From NCBI RefSeq assembly GCF_964340395.1, contig NC_135565.1, positions 3,071,142 through 3,135,141 on the forward strand: a DNA stretch of 64,000 bases. Direction: 5' to 3'. This DNA is from Glandiceps talaboti. Taxonomy: Eukaryota > Hemichordata > Enteropneusta > Spengelidae. This document shows positions 21,988 through 34,160 of this stretch, piece after piece (position 1 is the stretch's first letter; every line of letters starts with the position of its first letter). Both the position numbers and the translations under genes were made by a program. The notes beneath the pieces are model-generated. The model saw nothing but the letters and a program-made list of their open reading frames with translations. It was not told the DNA's origin and made no database searches.

Positions 21988-24863
21988 TAGATATAGGGGA
22001 TTGATGTACTCTTCATTTAGGGGATGGATGTACTTTATATTTAGGGAAGTTTCATTTAGAGGGTAGAATTGTACTTTTTATTTAGGGGATAGATGTACTT
22101 TATATGTAGGGGAGAAAAATATTTTATTTAGGGGATGGATGTACCTTTTATTTTGGGGATGGGTGTACTTTATATTAAGGGGAGAGAAATATTTTATTTA
22201 GGGGATGGATATACCTTTTATTTAGGGGATGGATGTACTTTATATTAAGGGGAGAGAAATATTTTATGTAGGGGATGGATGTACTTTATTTTAAGGAGAG
22301 AGAAATATTTTATTTTGGGGATGGATGCACTCTATATTAGGGGAGAGAAATATTTTATTTAGGGGATGGATGCACTTTACATTAAGGGGAGAGAAATAAA
22401 ACTTTAGGGGATGGACGTACTTTTTATTAAGGGGAGAGAAATATTTTATTTAGGGGATGGATGTACTTTATATTAAGGGGAGAGAAATATTTTATTTAGG
22501 GGATGGATGTACTTTATATTAAGGGGATGGATGTACTTTTTATTAAGGGGAGAGAAATATTTTATTTAGGGGATGGATGTACTTTATATTAAGGGGAGAG
22601 AAATATTTTATTTAGGGGATGGATGTACTTTATATTAAGGGGATGGATGTACTTTTTATTAAGGGGAGAGAAATATTTTATTTAGGGAATGGATGCACTT
22701 TATATTAAGGGGGTGAGAAATATTTTATTTATGGGATGGATGTACTTTACATTTAGGGATAGAAATATTTTATTTAGGGGATGGATGTACTTGTTATTTA
22801 GGGGAGAGAAATATTTTATTTAGGGGATGGATGTACTTTACATTTAGGGGATTGGTGCACTTTATATTTAGGGGAGAGAAATATTTTATTGAGGGGATGG
22901 ATGTACTTTATATTAATGGGAGAGATATTTTTTATTTAGAGGTGGATGTACTTTATATTAAGGGGAGAGAAATATTTTATTTAGGGGATGGATGTACTTT
23001 TTATTTAGGGATGGATGTACTTTTTATTTAGGGGATGGTTGTACTTTTTATTTAGGGGAGAGAAATATTTTATTTAGGGGATGGATGTACTTTATATTAA
23101 GGAGAGAGAAATAATTTATTTAGGGGATGGATGTACTTTATATTAAGGGGAGAGAAATATTTTATTTAGGGGATGGATGTACTTTATATTAAGGGGATGG
23201 ATGTACTTTTTATCAAGGGGTGAGATATTTTTATTTAGGGGATGGATGTACTTTATATTAAGGGGAGAGAAATATTTCATTTAGGGGATGGATGTACTTT
23301 ATATTAAGGAGAGAGAAGTATTTTATTTAGGGGATGGATGTACTTTTTATTTAGGGGAGAGAAAATTTTTATTTTGGGGATGGATGTACTTTTTATTAAG
23401 GGGTGAGATATTTTTATTTAGGGGATGGATGTACTTTATATTTAGGGGATGGGTGTACTTTATATTTAGGGGAAAGAAATATTTTATTTAAGGGATGGAT
23501 GTACTTTATATTAAGGGGAGAGAAATATTTTATTTAGGAGATGGATGTACTTAATATTAAGGGGAGAGAAATATTTTTTTCAAGGGATGGATGTACTTTA
23601 TATTAAGGAGAGAGAAGTATTTTATTAGGGGATGGATGTACTTTTTATTAAGGGGTGAGATATTTTTATTTAGGGGATGGATGTACTTTATATTAAGGGG
23701 AAAGAAATATTTTATTTAGGGGATGGGTGTACTTTATATTAAGGAGAGAGAAGTATTTTATTTAGGGGATGGATGTACTTTATATTAAGGAGAGAGAAGT
23801 ATTTTATTTAGGGGATGGATGTACTATTTATTAAGGGGTGAGATATTTTTATTTAGGGGATGGATGTACTTTATATTAAGGGGGCGAGAAATATTTTATT
23901 TAGGGGATGGATGTACTTTACATTTAGGGGATTGGTGCACTTTATATTTAGGGGAGAAAAATATTTTATTGAGGGGATGGATGTACTTTATATTAATGGG
24001 AGAGATATTTTTTATTTAGGGGATGGATGTACTTTATATTAAGGGGAAAGAAATATTTTATTTAAGGGATGGATGTATTTTATATTAAGGGGAGAGAAAT
24101 ATTTTATTTAGGGGATGGATGTACTTTTTATTAAGGGGTGAGATATTTTTATTTAGGGGACGGATGTACTTTATATTAAGGGGATGGATGTACTTTTTAT
24201 CAAGGGGATGGATGTACTATATGTTAAGGGGAGAGATTTTATTGAGGGGGTGGATGTACTTTATATTAAGGAGAGAAATAATTTATTTAGGGGATGGACG
24301 TACTTTATATTAAGGGGAGAGAAATATTTTATTTAGGGGATGGGTGTACTTTATATTAAGGGGAGAGAAATATTTTATTTAGGGGATGGGTGTACTTTAT
24401 ATTAAGGGGAGAGAAATATTTTATTTAGGGGATGGATGTACTTTATATTAAGGGGAGAGAAATATTTTATTTAGGGGATGGGTGTACTTTATATTAAAGG
24501 GAGAGAAATATTTTATTTAGGGGATGGGTGTACTTTATATTAAGGGGAGAGAAATATTTTATTTAGGGGATGGATGTACTTTATATTAAGGAGAGAGAAA
24601 TGTTTTATTTAGGGGATGGATGTACTTTATATTAAGGGGAGAGAAATATTTTATTTAGGGGATGGGTGTACTTTATATTAAAGGGAGAGAAATATTTTAT
24701 TTAGGGGATGGGTGTACTTTATATTAAGGGGAGAGAAATATTTTATTTAGGGGATGGGTGTACTTTATATTAAGGGGAGAGAAATATTTTATTTAGGGGA
24801 TGGATGTACTTTTTATTAAGGGGAGAGTATTATATATTATTTAGGGGATGGATGTACTTTATG
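21988..24863. repeat. 46-bp (2 x 23 bp) tandem array, about 62 units
   Basis: The common unit joins two 23-bp halves, TTAAGGGGAGAGAAATATTT(TAT) and TTAGGGGATGGATGTACTTT(ATA). Both start TTAGGGG or TTAAGGGG and end in a T/A-rich part, so they derive from one 23-bp ancestor. Some places contain runs of one half only (22500-22540, 24170-24215). A block at 22801-22920 recurs 1080 bp later at 23881-24000, nearly unchanged. Forward open frames of 60-67 codons (FRGWMYFILRG-like) follow the repeat and are artefacts. Confidence 0.95.
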
Positions 24864-26900
24864 GATGCAATTATGATATATGCCTATGCTTTTCCAGAGT
24901 TTTTAAAATATTTTTTATCTCTGGTTTTTAGTGCGGGGCTAAGTTTGGGTTAGCAATGCCTTAGTAACCCCTGTTGTTATAGAAATGGTAATGTAACCAC
25001 TTTTGTATGGATTATTGTATTGTACTTGCATGTAGAGTCTGATATTAAAACAATATGGTTGCAGCTTGTCAACGATGTCTGTTTCTGTGTGAAGCCCATG
25101 GATGTAAGTAAACGTAATAGATTACTTTGGTGAGATCAATTTTGACAAGTTTAGAAAGACACAAAATAAAACTATTATAATAATTGTATATATTGTTGAT
25201 CTAGTCAATCTATGAATGGACATTGATATGATTACACACACAATACAGTGTATGGATAAATCACATACAACTTTTGATTCAGTGTGGACTCCATGTGTAT
25301 GTGGTAAAGACTCGGTGTTGACACTGTCGTCATTAGTATAACATGGCTAGTGATGTTACCCCAGGCTGTAAAAAGTGATCACTCCCTTTACTTGATCAAG
25401 TCAAGCTATGAATGGACATTAATATGACTACACACACAACACAATGTATGTATCAATCAAATACAACTTCAAGTGTGCATCGGATGGTAAAGACTTTTTT
25501 CTATTTATTTCACCAGAAATTGTACAAAGGGTACATAACAGAAAAAAAAGAGGAGCAGGAAAAGCAAATAAGTCAATAAGCTACAAGTTCTGACAAAATT
25601 ACTTCTAGCTAATAATTACTCTAAAACTAAAAGAAAATGAAAGGAAGAAGAGCAAAATATTCCTGGTGAGGACCATGGATATAGTCCACTGAGTTGACAT
25701 GTATAATGTACATAGATGTATATGTAATAAACTACAACAAAAATGTTTTTTGTTTATGTTCACCTTAATCTTGTCAAATGTATGGGTGCCACACTTGTAA
25801 TAGTCTGAATTTGCATATTTTGGAATATATAATTAGTTTGTTTGTAAACCGCCGCCCCTCCTTGATTTTCCAATCTCAGGGTGATGTCAAACACAGATTT
25901 TAATTTGCGCAGCCTAACATCTTTTCAGTCCCCATAGAGCACCAGCTAGAGGAGACTATTATATCGGGTGCCATGTGTGTGTCCCATCAGTGTGTTCACC
26001 CTCATAACTCTGGTATGATAAACTTGACGAAAAGGTATTATACTATGTGAGTCACGTGCACATCACTTTGGTTTGCAACTGATAAATTATGGCCGAATGG
26101 TGACTATATTTGTAAAAGTTCATAATATGAATTATAACGTTGGAGATGTAATGTAGGAACACTTTTCAAGTGCCTATGCCCATATTGACTAATAGTGAGT
26201 CTTCTATTAAAATATTTTAAAAACATAAGTTAAAATGCTGTTGGATATGGAGAAGAGAAGAACTCCTGACTAGGTGATTTGGGCTTGATCCCTGCGCTGC
26301 CACCGCATTGACAGTTTTAAAGGCAAATGGTTGTTTCCCACTACTATGGAAATGTTTGTGATGACAGTACATTAATCAATACTCGTGTTTGGATCTAATT
26401 GACTGAGCTGAGGGAAGGCTAAAACTGCCAAAGACTAAATGGGCACATTCCCTACATTATCAGGACCGAGTCAACATTATCTCTACTCCAGGACATTATC
26501 CTTAATATTAAATATGATATCTTATCTACCACACAGCATGTATACAGTATTAACATCTATTTGAAATCAATCAATGTGGCTGCCATATTGAAGATCACTG
26601 AATCCTTTAGAACCCTTTTTTGCTCTATGTACAGTTTCCCATTTATAGACAATATCATTTTAAAAAGGATGAATATCTCATAATGAAGGGATTTCATGAG
26701 TGCACATCAATTTGAAACTGTGCATTTATTTATTTATTACACGGCCCACAATGTCGTATCAATAATCAATACCAGAGCAACGCCGTTTAATTTCTCTGTA
26801 TATCTGCCTGTGCCTATCACTGTTTCTGTCTACCTAACCTCCCGTCTCATCATTTGTAAAAAAAAATTACAGACCTTGTGAATCCCATTAAAACCGGGAT
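24864..26900. other. Unassigned DNA with a local duplication
   Basis: No gene is supported. 25195-25310 and 25392-25494 are diverged direct copies (CTATGAATGGACATT(G/A)ATATG followed by ACACACA and CATACAACTT). 25927-26200 looks like a degraded hairpin/tetranucleotide element related to the copies at 16799 and 18199, sharing a TTCAAGTG...CCCATATT motif. Confidence 0.5.
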
Positions 26901-28723
26901 AAGGGACCGGTCAGTTTCTCCAGCTTGGGGGGGGGGTTCTTAAATCGGGCCGAGATAATGTCACTGACCCCCCCCCCCATCTGTAAAACCAAAAACAGGC
27001 TGACCCCCCCCCCCATCACTTAATTCTAAAACATGATAATCCCCCCCCCCCCATATATAATATTCACATGACAGGGTTTTTTATCGTGACTCAGTGTGGA
27101 TTACTTGACTGTCTTGCATCTACTTTATAAGATCCTTGGTTAGCACTATCATAATTATAATTATTGACGACACAGGTTAAATATATATTCTAAAAGGAGT
27201 TTAACAGCATCTTGACTGAAAGGTAGGGGAAAGCTTGAGAAGGGAATATGTGCATCTCTTATAGGGGTCCTAGGGGTCTCCCCCTAGAAGTCCTGGAGGT
27301 TCTTTACCCTGAAAAGTCAATGTTGAGGCTATTCAGACCCTTTCAGACAAATAATTTCCAAGCTTTACAAGACAGCACCAACATGTAAATAGCAACTACA
27401 TATGGTTGAAATACTTGAAATATACTTGGTAGCATTTTGACAGAGGGGAAGAGCTTGGGACTGGGATATGTCCACCTCATGTGGGGGTCCTAGGGGTCTC
27501 CCTCTAGAAGCCCTGAAGGATCTTTACTCTTGAAGCGAATATTTAGGCTATTCAGATCCTTTCAAGCAATAACTTAATCCATGCTTTACAAGACAACACC
27601 ATCAAATATCAGAAACTATTCTTTATAACTTACATTGGGTTGAAATATGTTCCTAAAAAGTTAAATGACATCATCATAAATGTAGTAAAGGTGAGCATAT
27701 CTAATGATAGTATCATTGGTAGGGGAGATTTGGAGTTTAAGGGAATTTTTTACTATCTTGGTAAACGTTTCAAATCTTTAAAAGAAATATTATCTCAAAT
27801 TAGAATAGGGTGAAAATATTTAAGAAAGGTTTAATACCATTAGCACAGTAAAAAGGTTGTTGGTGCATGTGATTGTTGGTTGAAAGCATGAGTGACCTCT
27901 GGGGTGAGGGAGTCCTTGGATTTTTCCCCCTGGCAGATCTACAGTGTTTTCTTCTATTAAGGCAATGTTTAGGTTATTCATAGCCTTTGCGATAATATTT
28001 TCAAGCTTTGAATAGCTAACGTAAATGTGAGTTTTAAATGAGTTTCCTATGTCACATAAAAATGGCCCGTAATATTGGTATAGGGGCATTAATATTGCAT
28101 GTATAGTAAAGTCACCGGTATGTTAGAGAACTTTAGGTGGTCATACCTAGCGTATAATAAAAATTGGAATCTGATGAGATGTGGTGATTTGTAGTGTCAA
28201 TAACATATAGTGTCAAAAATAGAAAGTGTTATTAATCCCTTCTGACAAGTTCATACTGACGAGTAGAACATTTTAGATTAACTTCTTGTATAAACTATCT
28301 ACGAAGATTACCATAACGAAACCTTCAAGTTCACTTTTGCCACAAAGTGCAATATAAGTGAAGCATTGATTGTGAAACAGCCAAGCATTTACATGACATG
28401 TTCTGTAACTAGTGTGGTAGCTAGGTAATACATGTATATGTATATGTATAGTTATGATTGAACTAATAAATAATATTAAAGAATTCATGTAAGAAACAGG
28501 GACAAGAACAAATATTGACATGTCACACATTTCAGACAAGGCTATATGCCATTGTAGAAAAGGATTTTGGTCTTCCATCACAATCCAAAACACAATTACC
28601 CCCCCCCCCATCCCCTCCACAATTTTCAAAACAGCATGACCCCCTCTACTGCCAATTTCAAAAACAGGGTAACCCCCCCCCCTCAAATCCACCCCAGGCC
28701 GAAGAAACTGACCGGTCTCTAAG
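26901..28723. mobile_element. 1.8-kb TIR element with poly-C tracts and internal repeats
   Basis: The left end is AAGGGACCGGTCAGTTTCTC (26901-26920). The right end (28701-28723) is its inverted counterpart, sharing 15 identical bases, GACCGGTCAGTTTCT. C-rich tracts of 9-14 bases follow both ends, next to AAAACAG...TGACCCC words. Inside, a roughly 220-bp segment with GGTCCTAGGGGTCTCC and CTAGAAG(T/C)CCTG(G/A)AGG is repeated in tandem (27195-27400, 27420-27610, and a diverged copy at 27830-28060). No transposase is visible. It may be one non-autonomous element, or two shorter elements in inverted orientation around unrelated DNA. Confidence 0.45.
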
Positions 28724-30244
28724 AGACACCGACGATGACAACCACACTACAGACAAGTAACAAGACTGAATCAATGAATGGGTTTAGGGAGCGATCAGTT
28801 TTTTGCGGCCGGGATGGGCCAGTGACTTCTTGTTCATGTTGTACTTAAAAATAGTGACCCCTGTGATTCATCCACAAAACAATCCAACCCCCCCACCCCC
28901 GACAAATGATAAAAACACGGACCCCCCCCCCGACATCTGTTGACAAGAAACATTCTTCTTATTCTTGCAAAAGACACTCTAGATTCTCAAAGCACAATAC
29001 AGCACAAACTGCATAGTTAATTTTACTTGTTACATTTACAGTAATTAATTTTAAGTGTATCTGGTAAATTGCTATCCCAAATCCATTGCCTCACATATAT
29101 AAACGTATTTAGACAGGAACCCTATGAGAAGTATGATTGTCTGTTCATGGACATGCAAATTATTTATGGTTTAGTAACCAAAAGTTTTAGGATATCTCTT
29201 AGATTGAGTGAACTATTACCATTATAGAATAATTCAGCTAATTGTAAAGTACAATATTAGAAATGGAGTTAATATAATTGTAAACCTAGGGGTTTCAGTA
29301 AGTTTCAAATTAGGGAGAGAACTTGAAATAGTGTTGGGAGAAGTGCACGCTACGTGCGTGTGTGCCTGCTATACAAGCAGGGGGGGGGGGAAGAGCTGTT
29401 TGAAAATGAACACCTTTTGGAGGCCATTTAAACCACCATTCGAAGTAAAACACAACTTAGTTATATCAGAAAAGTATCTCTAATTTTAAAGTTTAAATTA
29501 TTTCAAGTCGTGCCCCGCCTGCTATGCAGGTGTTGGGGAGAGGGGGTGTCGTCCCTCCCATGGTAAGAGCATGGTCAGAGCAAAGAACACCCTTTGGGGG
29601 CCATTTAGAGCACCATTCAGAAATAAAACACAACCTTTTTATATAGTTATATCATAAAAGTATCACTAATTTTAGGGTTTCAAAGTTTAAATCGTTTTAG
29701 GTCATATTGACACAAATAATAATAAAAAAGATCAAGTAGAAAGTGAGAACATTTGGGAAAACATGCACAGTGGAGGTCAGTTACCATTTAGAGATACAAA
29801 TTCATTAAATTATTTGAAAGTGTGTCTCTATTGGCTATGTTTGTGTGCAATTCCACATGTTCAGGTCAATGGCGGCACAGAATTTAGAGTCAATCCATCC
29901 AGGACGTAAATTTCAAGGTATCTCATTTCCTTTGTGTTATGTGTACAGCTACACATGCAAGTTTTTATACCACATGATGACACAATGCATCTAATAATGG
30001 CCTGCAATATTGAGAAGTCATTTCTAACAAAACTGTTGCTTAAAAGGTGCAATGTTATGTCTCCATGTCATATGCTTGGGATGTATCAAGAGACAAAGAG
30101 TATATGTTATATTTGAACGTATATTTATAGCCATTGGTATATGGTTTATTATATGCACATATATTTGATGTATGGAAATGTACAGCAGGGGGTTCATAAT
30201 TTTGTTCAGTCTTTGAAAATAAGGTGACCCCCCCTCTTTGAGTC
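28724..30244. other. Unassigned DNA with a further poly-C element and a local duplication
   Basis: 28786-28935 begins AGGGAGCGATCAGTTTTTTG, like the terminal repeat at 26901, and carries the same poly-C words, so it is probably a third, diverged member. 29335-29470 and 29520-29690 are diverged direct copies sharing CCTGCTAT(A/G)CA, AACACC(T/C)TTTGG and AGTATC(T/A)CTAATTTTA. No gene is supported. Confidence 0.5.
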
Positions 30245-30965
30245 CCAAACAGAGTACAAAGTCGAGTACTGTCGCTAAAGATTTAAAACATGTATACAGT
30301 TCAAGAAACGATTACAAAACATTGAGTACGTGTCGGGCACATGTCTGTTTACAACCATTCAGAGATTCCAGATCTCTTATAGATCTGGGAATCCTATTCC
30401 AAATATCGGATGCCATATATTTCAAAGAACTTCTATGCCAGTCATTGTGATAGAAATCTCCTCTGGCACGAGCCCTGGTTCTGTAATTATGAACTTTATC
30501 TATTTTGGTTGAACTGTTAAGGTAATGAGGAGTTAGATTGCTGTTGATCTTATACTTCATTAAAACACATTTAGAGAAGTAAAATCTTTGCTTCACTGAC
30601 ATCCACTTCAGACGTGTTAACATATCAACACTGTGTTTTCTATAGTGACATTTCAAAATAATACGCATGCCACGGTTTTGCATGCAGCCGCTGCAGCCGC
30701 AAAATATTGGTCTCACTAGCATGGGAAAACACAGTATTACAAAAATCGAAATATGGAAGAACTAATGTAATGTAAATGGTTACTCGAATATTTAGAGGTA
30801 CCATTTGCGCTATTCTCTTGAGAATACCAAGACCTCTATTAATTTTATTGACAATGTTATTAATATGTGCCTCAAAGTTCATTATTTTTGTCTATGTGAA
30901 CTCCCAAGTGATCGAGGCTATTAACTTGCTCAATTTGCTGTCTGTCCAAACTGAGTTCTGAGTTG
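30245..30965 (-). mobile_element. LINE reverse-transcriptase C-terminal fragment, frameshifted
   Basis: On the minus strand three overlapping frames carry consecutive parts of a non-LTR retrotransposon protein. QIEQVNSLDHLGVHIDKN (near 30950-30890) is followed by INNIVNKINRGLGILKRI and LPYFDFCNTVF (30882-30760). Then, in another frame, QNRGMRIILKC, MSVKQRFYFSKCVLMYK-like, NYRTRARARGDFY and IWNRIPRSIRDLESL (30722-30312). The order and spacing match the region after the catalytic palm in jockey/CR1-like LINEs; the catalytic domain itself is absent. At least two frameshifts make it inactive. It belongs to a different subfamily from the copy at 20425. Confidence 0.85.
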
Positions 30966-31288
30966 GTAGTATTTAAATGAGCTTCTTTTAGTCATGAATT
31001 GATGTATATTTTTCATCTAATAAATAGTCATGTCTACCAAGAGCCATGATGCAATAGTGAAGCACTGAAAGAATATAATATAGATGAACAAATTTCAATT
31101 TGATGGTTCTTGGCAACCAAGTGAAAAATGATGTGAGGTGAAATCATGAAATGACTCTCTCAAGAACCAAAGTTTATAAAAATATGTTTATTTCCTGGAG
31201 TGGTGTTGGCCTTTAAATGATCAAAACTGTGGCAACTAAGGTGTTTTTTACAGAAATCAAACAAACAAACAAACAAACAAACAAACAA

Positions 31289-31357
<69 letters not shown>

Positions 31358-32110
31358 CAGACACAGACACACTGGACAACTATAGAGAAAAAATGTATCA
31401 ACACATAAAGATAACTATTAGATGTACAGTGCATTGTGAACATTTATTGTAGTATTTGTTTCCATAGAAACACTGACCGAGAAAATCATATTTTGAGGGA
31501 CCTGTTCCAACACCATCCAAATTTGTATAATTGAAATTGTAAACTGATATTCTTGGGTACGAACTAACTTACTTACGTATCATTTGTACAAGATACTATT
31601 ACAGTTACACAGGTACACTAGCGTCGGCATTTGGTCGATCGTTACGTAAATTTGAAAACACCAAAAGCGTTAGATAGATGACAATTTTGTTTTACAGATT
31701 ACAGATTACATGTTGGTCTCGTGTTTGGACAACATAATCGGGAAAACTTCAAAATTAACTTCACAAGTATCGCACGGACCACAGCGGACTAAGCTTTACA
31801 CTTCCATACTTATACTGTACACTAGGTAGCTAGCTATGCGCGATCTTTTCGGCAACTACTTTGAAAGATACGACATTAGGCCCGAACAAAATGAAAAATC
31901 TGTTCAATCTACCTATATATTTTTTTCTGGTGATGGGCAATATATCCTCATGCGGGCTTCGCATTTTCTTTTTCAAAATTAAGGATATTTCTTTATATTT
32001 TCTGAATAGTACATGTAACAATATACATTTGAGTCTATTCCAAATAATATAATATCTTATACAGTGGTTTACTTGGCTCTGATGTTGCATACAAGCATGA
32101 ATTGAGATTA
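30966..32110. other. Unassigned DNA with microsatellites
   Basis: No gene is supported. It contains the tetranucleotide tract listed separately at 31258-31371. Confidence 0.6.
31258..31371. repeat. (AAAC)n(AGAC)n(ACACAG)n compound microsatellite
   Basis: About eight AAAC units (31258-31289), about seventeen AGAC units (31289-31356) and a short ACACAG run follow without interruption. Cys/Leu/Ser/Val and Lys/Thr/Gln-Asp-Arg frames across it are artefacts. Confidence 0.97.
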
Positions 32111-32985
32111 AATATCCAATGTGCACTAAAACGAATTGAACAAAAGTTTACGACCATTGAGCCATCAAAAGTCTGAAAGTCTTGAAATGTTTTGTTCTTT
32201 ATTTTGGGATTTTTGGAACCAAATTAAACTTCAGGAGAAGTCATTTACCATGTGCACATCCGCATATCTTTCAGTTTTGCCACAACAAAATACACTTCCA
32301 AATAATATGTAATGCATAGCATAACTGTTTCAATTCTGGTATTTTATTATGTCTATGGTTTGATATTTTATGCTTCTAAATGGCCTCCTACACTGTCTTA
32401 TTTTCATTTTTTTCACCTTCGGAGTTGTCTCCTTCCAATGCATCATTGTACCATATGATTTTATATCTCCACTGTAGTGTAGGTGACAGAAGGGGTGGCT
32501 AAAATAATGCTAGAGTTTCAATTGGCGGGGCCTACCATTTCTTGAGAAGAGAGGGTGAGAGGAATTACACCATTTGTTTAACCGTAAATTGTGTACATTT
32601 CCTAACTGTAGCTATGCAGACAAATTGCATGAGATAGTATCAAGATGACTGAATAAGTTCTATCTAAACTCGACCTGAAATATTTTTGCTATCATTATAT
32701 ATGGTTTGTTTTATCCTTGTCAAGCATTGTGAAAAAATGAAATTGACCTACTTACCCAATGTGATGGGTTAGGTTACCCGCTGACCAGAATTTTTTTTTC
32801 TGACCTTACATATGATATTTAATTGCGTATGCTAAATATATATTATGTAAATTGTATGCAAATTTATGTACATTAGCGCTTTTTTAAATTTTAAATGCAA
32901 GATTGCACCAAAACAAAGTTCTGCGCCCCCCCCCCCCCTGGCAGTTTGGTCAGGTTACGGCCATGCAAACATATGCTTCTCCCTG
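32111..32985 (+). repeat. Left copy of a 0.9-kb inverted duplicate
   Basis: This segment matches the reverse complement of 62935-63992 along its whole length. Shared words include CACTAAAACGAATTGAACAA, AATGTGTAATGCATAGCAT-like, TGGCCTCCTA, GACAACTCC and CCTAACTGTAGCTATGCAGA. The inner edge is a poly-C tract followed by TGGCA(G/A)T(T/A)TGGTCAGG(T/C)TACGGC. That end resembles the poly-G/GGCTACGG ends of common invertebrate transposons. Relative to the right copy it lacks a roughly 170-bp insertion. It is probably one of two oppositely oriented copies of a non-coding transposon. Confidence 0.8.
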
Positions 32986-34160
32986 TTATCCCGATGTGTA
33001 CGAGTACCACCCCAGCTATTTCAAAACAAACGCAAAAATGCATACGTCGTGGTGGGGTGAGTACCGACTCTAGTTTGGTCTCCGCTCTGTCTCCGTATGT
33101 TTGACTACGATATCATTTACATGACGAGGGTTAATGCCGGATAGTGCCAAAACATATGGTAATGATTTTTGAGAAATCTGGAAAGAATTTAATACGATTT
33201 CTCAACTCTCAAATTCGAATGAAACAAATATTTTCTGATGCCGCCACGGTTGTACTTGTAGTCTAGTTAGTTCGCGTTACGTTCATCTCCACAACATGCA
33301 CAGAGCTAGAGATCGTAGAGAACAGTCGACAGGTATAGGAACTGGACTAGGCAGTGATGTTTGATCTATGTGTACAACATAGGCAGTTGTCCTTGAGATT
33401 TGAGGATCATTACAGAAATAAAAGAGTTGCCAACGTTAGATTTGTTTATGAATTATATCACTGTACCCGTCATCAACGTCGCTTATCAGTATCAAATGTT
33501 GCACTAAATGTTTCAAAAACGTCTTGCTTCCCGGTCATCAGAAAATTTAACTGAAAGTATGGGAATTCTTGATCGAAACATATTCAGTCATAAAATCCTC
33601 AGGTTTCTGACAATTTCCAATAGTTGTTACAAGAAAGACTACATTCCAAGAATATTTGGTTAGCTACACATGTATTACATCTGATGCCATATACGTGACA
33701 CACACGATCGGTGTCCAGTTTGCACCACATGGTGTGCCTCGCCTCCGATCTGTACACGTACCGTACGTCTATCTTGTCTGTCAGTGTCACATTTTGCTTC
33801 CTCTCTTCAGTTTTCTCAGAAGTTTTAAGAATTTGAAAATAGTCAGTGTCTGATCGACAAAATTTCTTTCCACTGAAGTTTAGAAAACATTTAGTTCTAC
33901 TCTACGCAAACGTCATGTTGTCATTGCATCATGCATCACGAGACGTCACATTGACCTCATAGTACTTCGCTTCGCGCTTCCTTCAACGTTCCTATCATAT
34001 TGAACACATATTGCCTGGCCATGAGGGCTATATCACCCGTTTATTACACCCGAGGGACTGTGAGTTACCAGAATCACATGCTATTTCCCGAGGCCAGAGG
34101 CCGATCGGTCGTGTGTCGTATTCTATCGGAAGAACATCCGAGGTCTAGCAGATAGACTAA
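32986..34160. other. Unassigned DNA
   Basis: No repeat or gene is supported. The frame at 33354-33554 has balanced composition but lacks splice or start support. The segment is somewhat richer in CpG than its surroundings. Confidence 0.5.

Noticed and set aside
21988-24863. Telomeric origin because of repeated TTAGGGG words
   Set aside because: TTAGGGG is one small part of a 23/46-bp unit and is never in direct tandem.
33354-33554. 66-codon frame of balanced composition
   Set aside because: No splice site, start context or recognisable motif; length is within chance expectation for this DNA.
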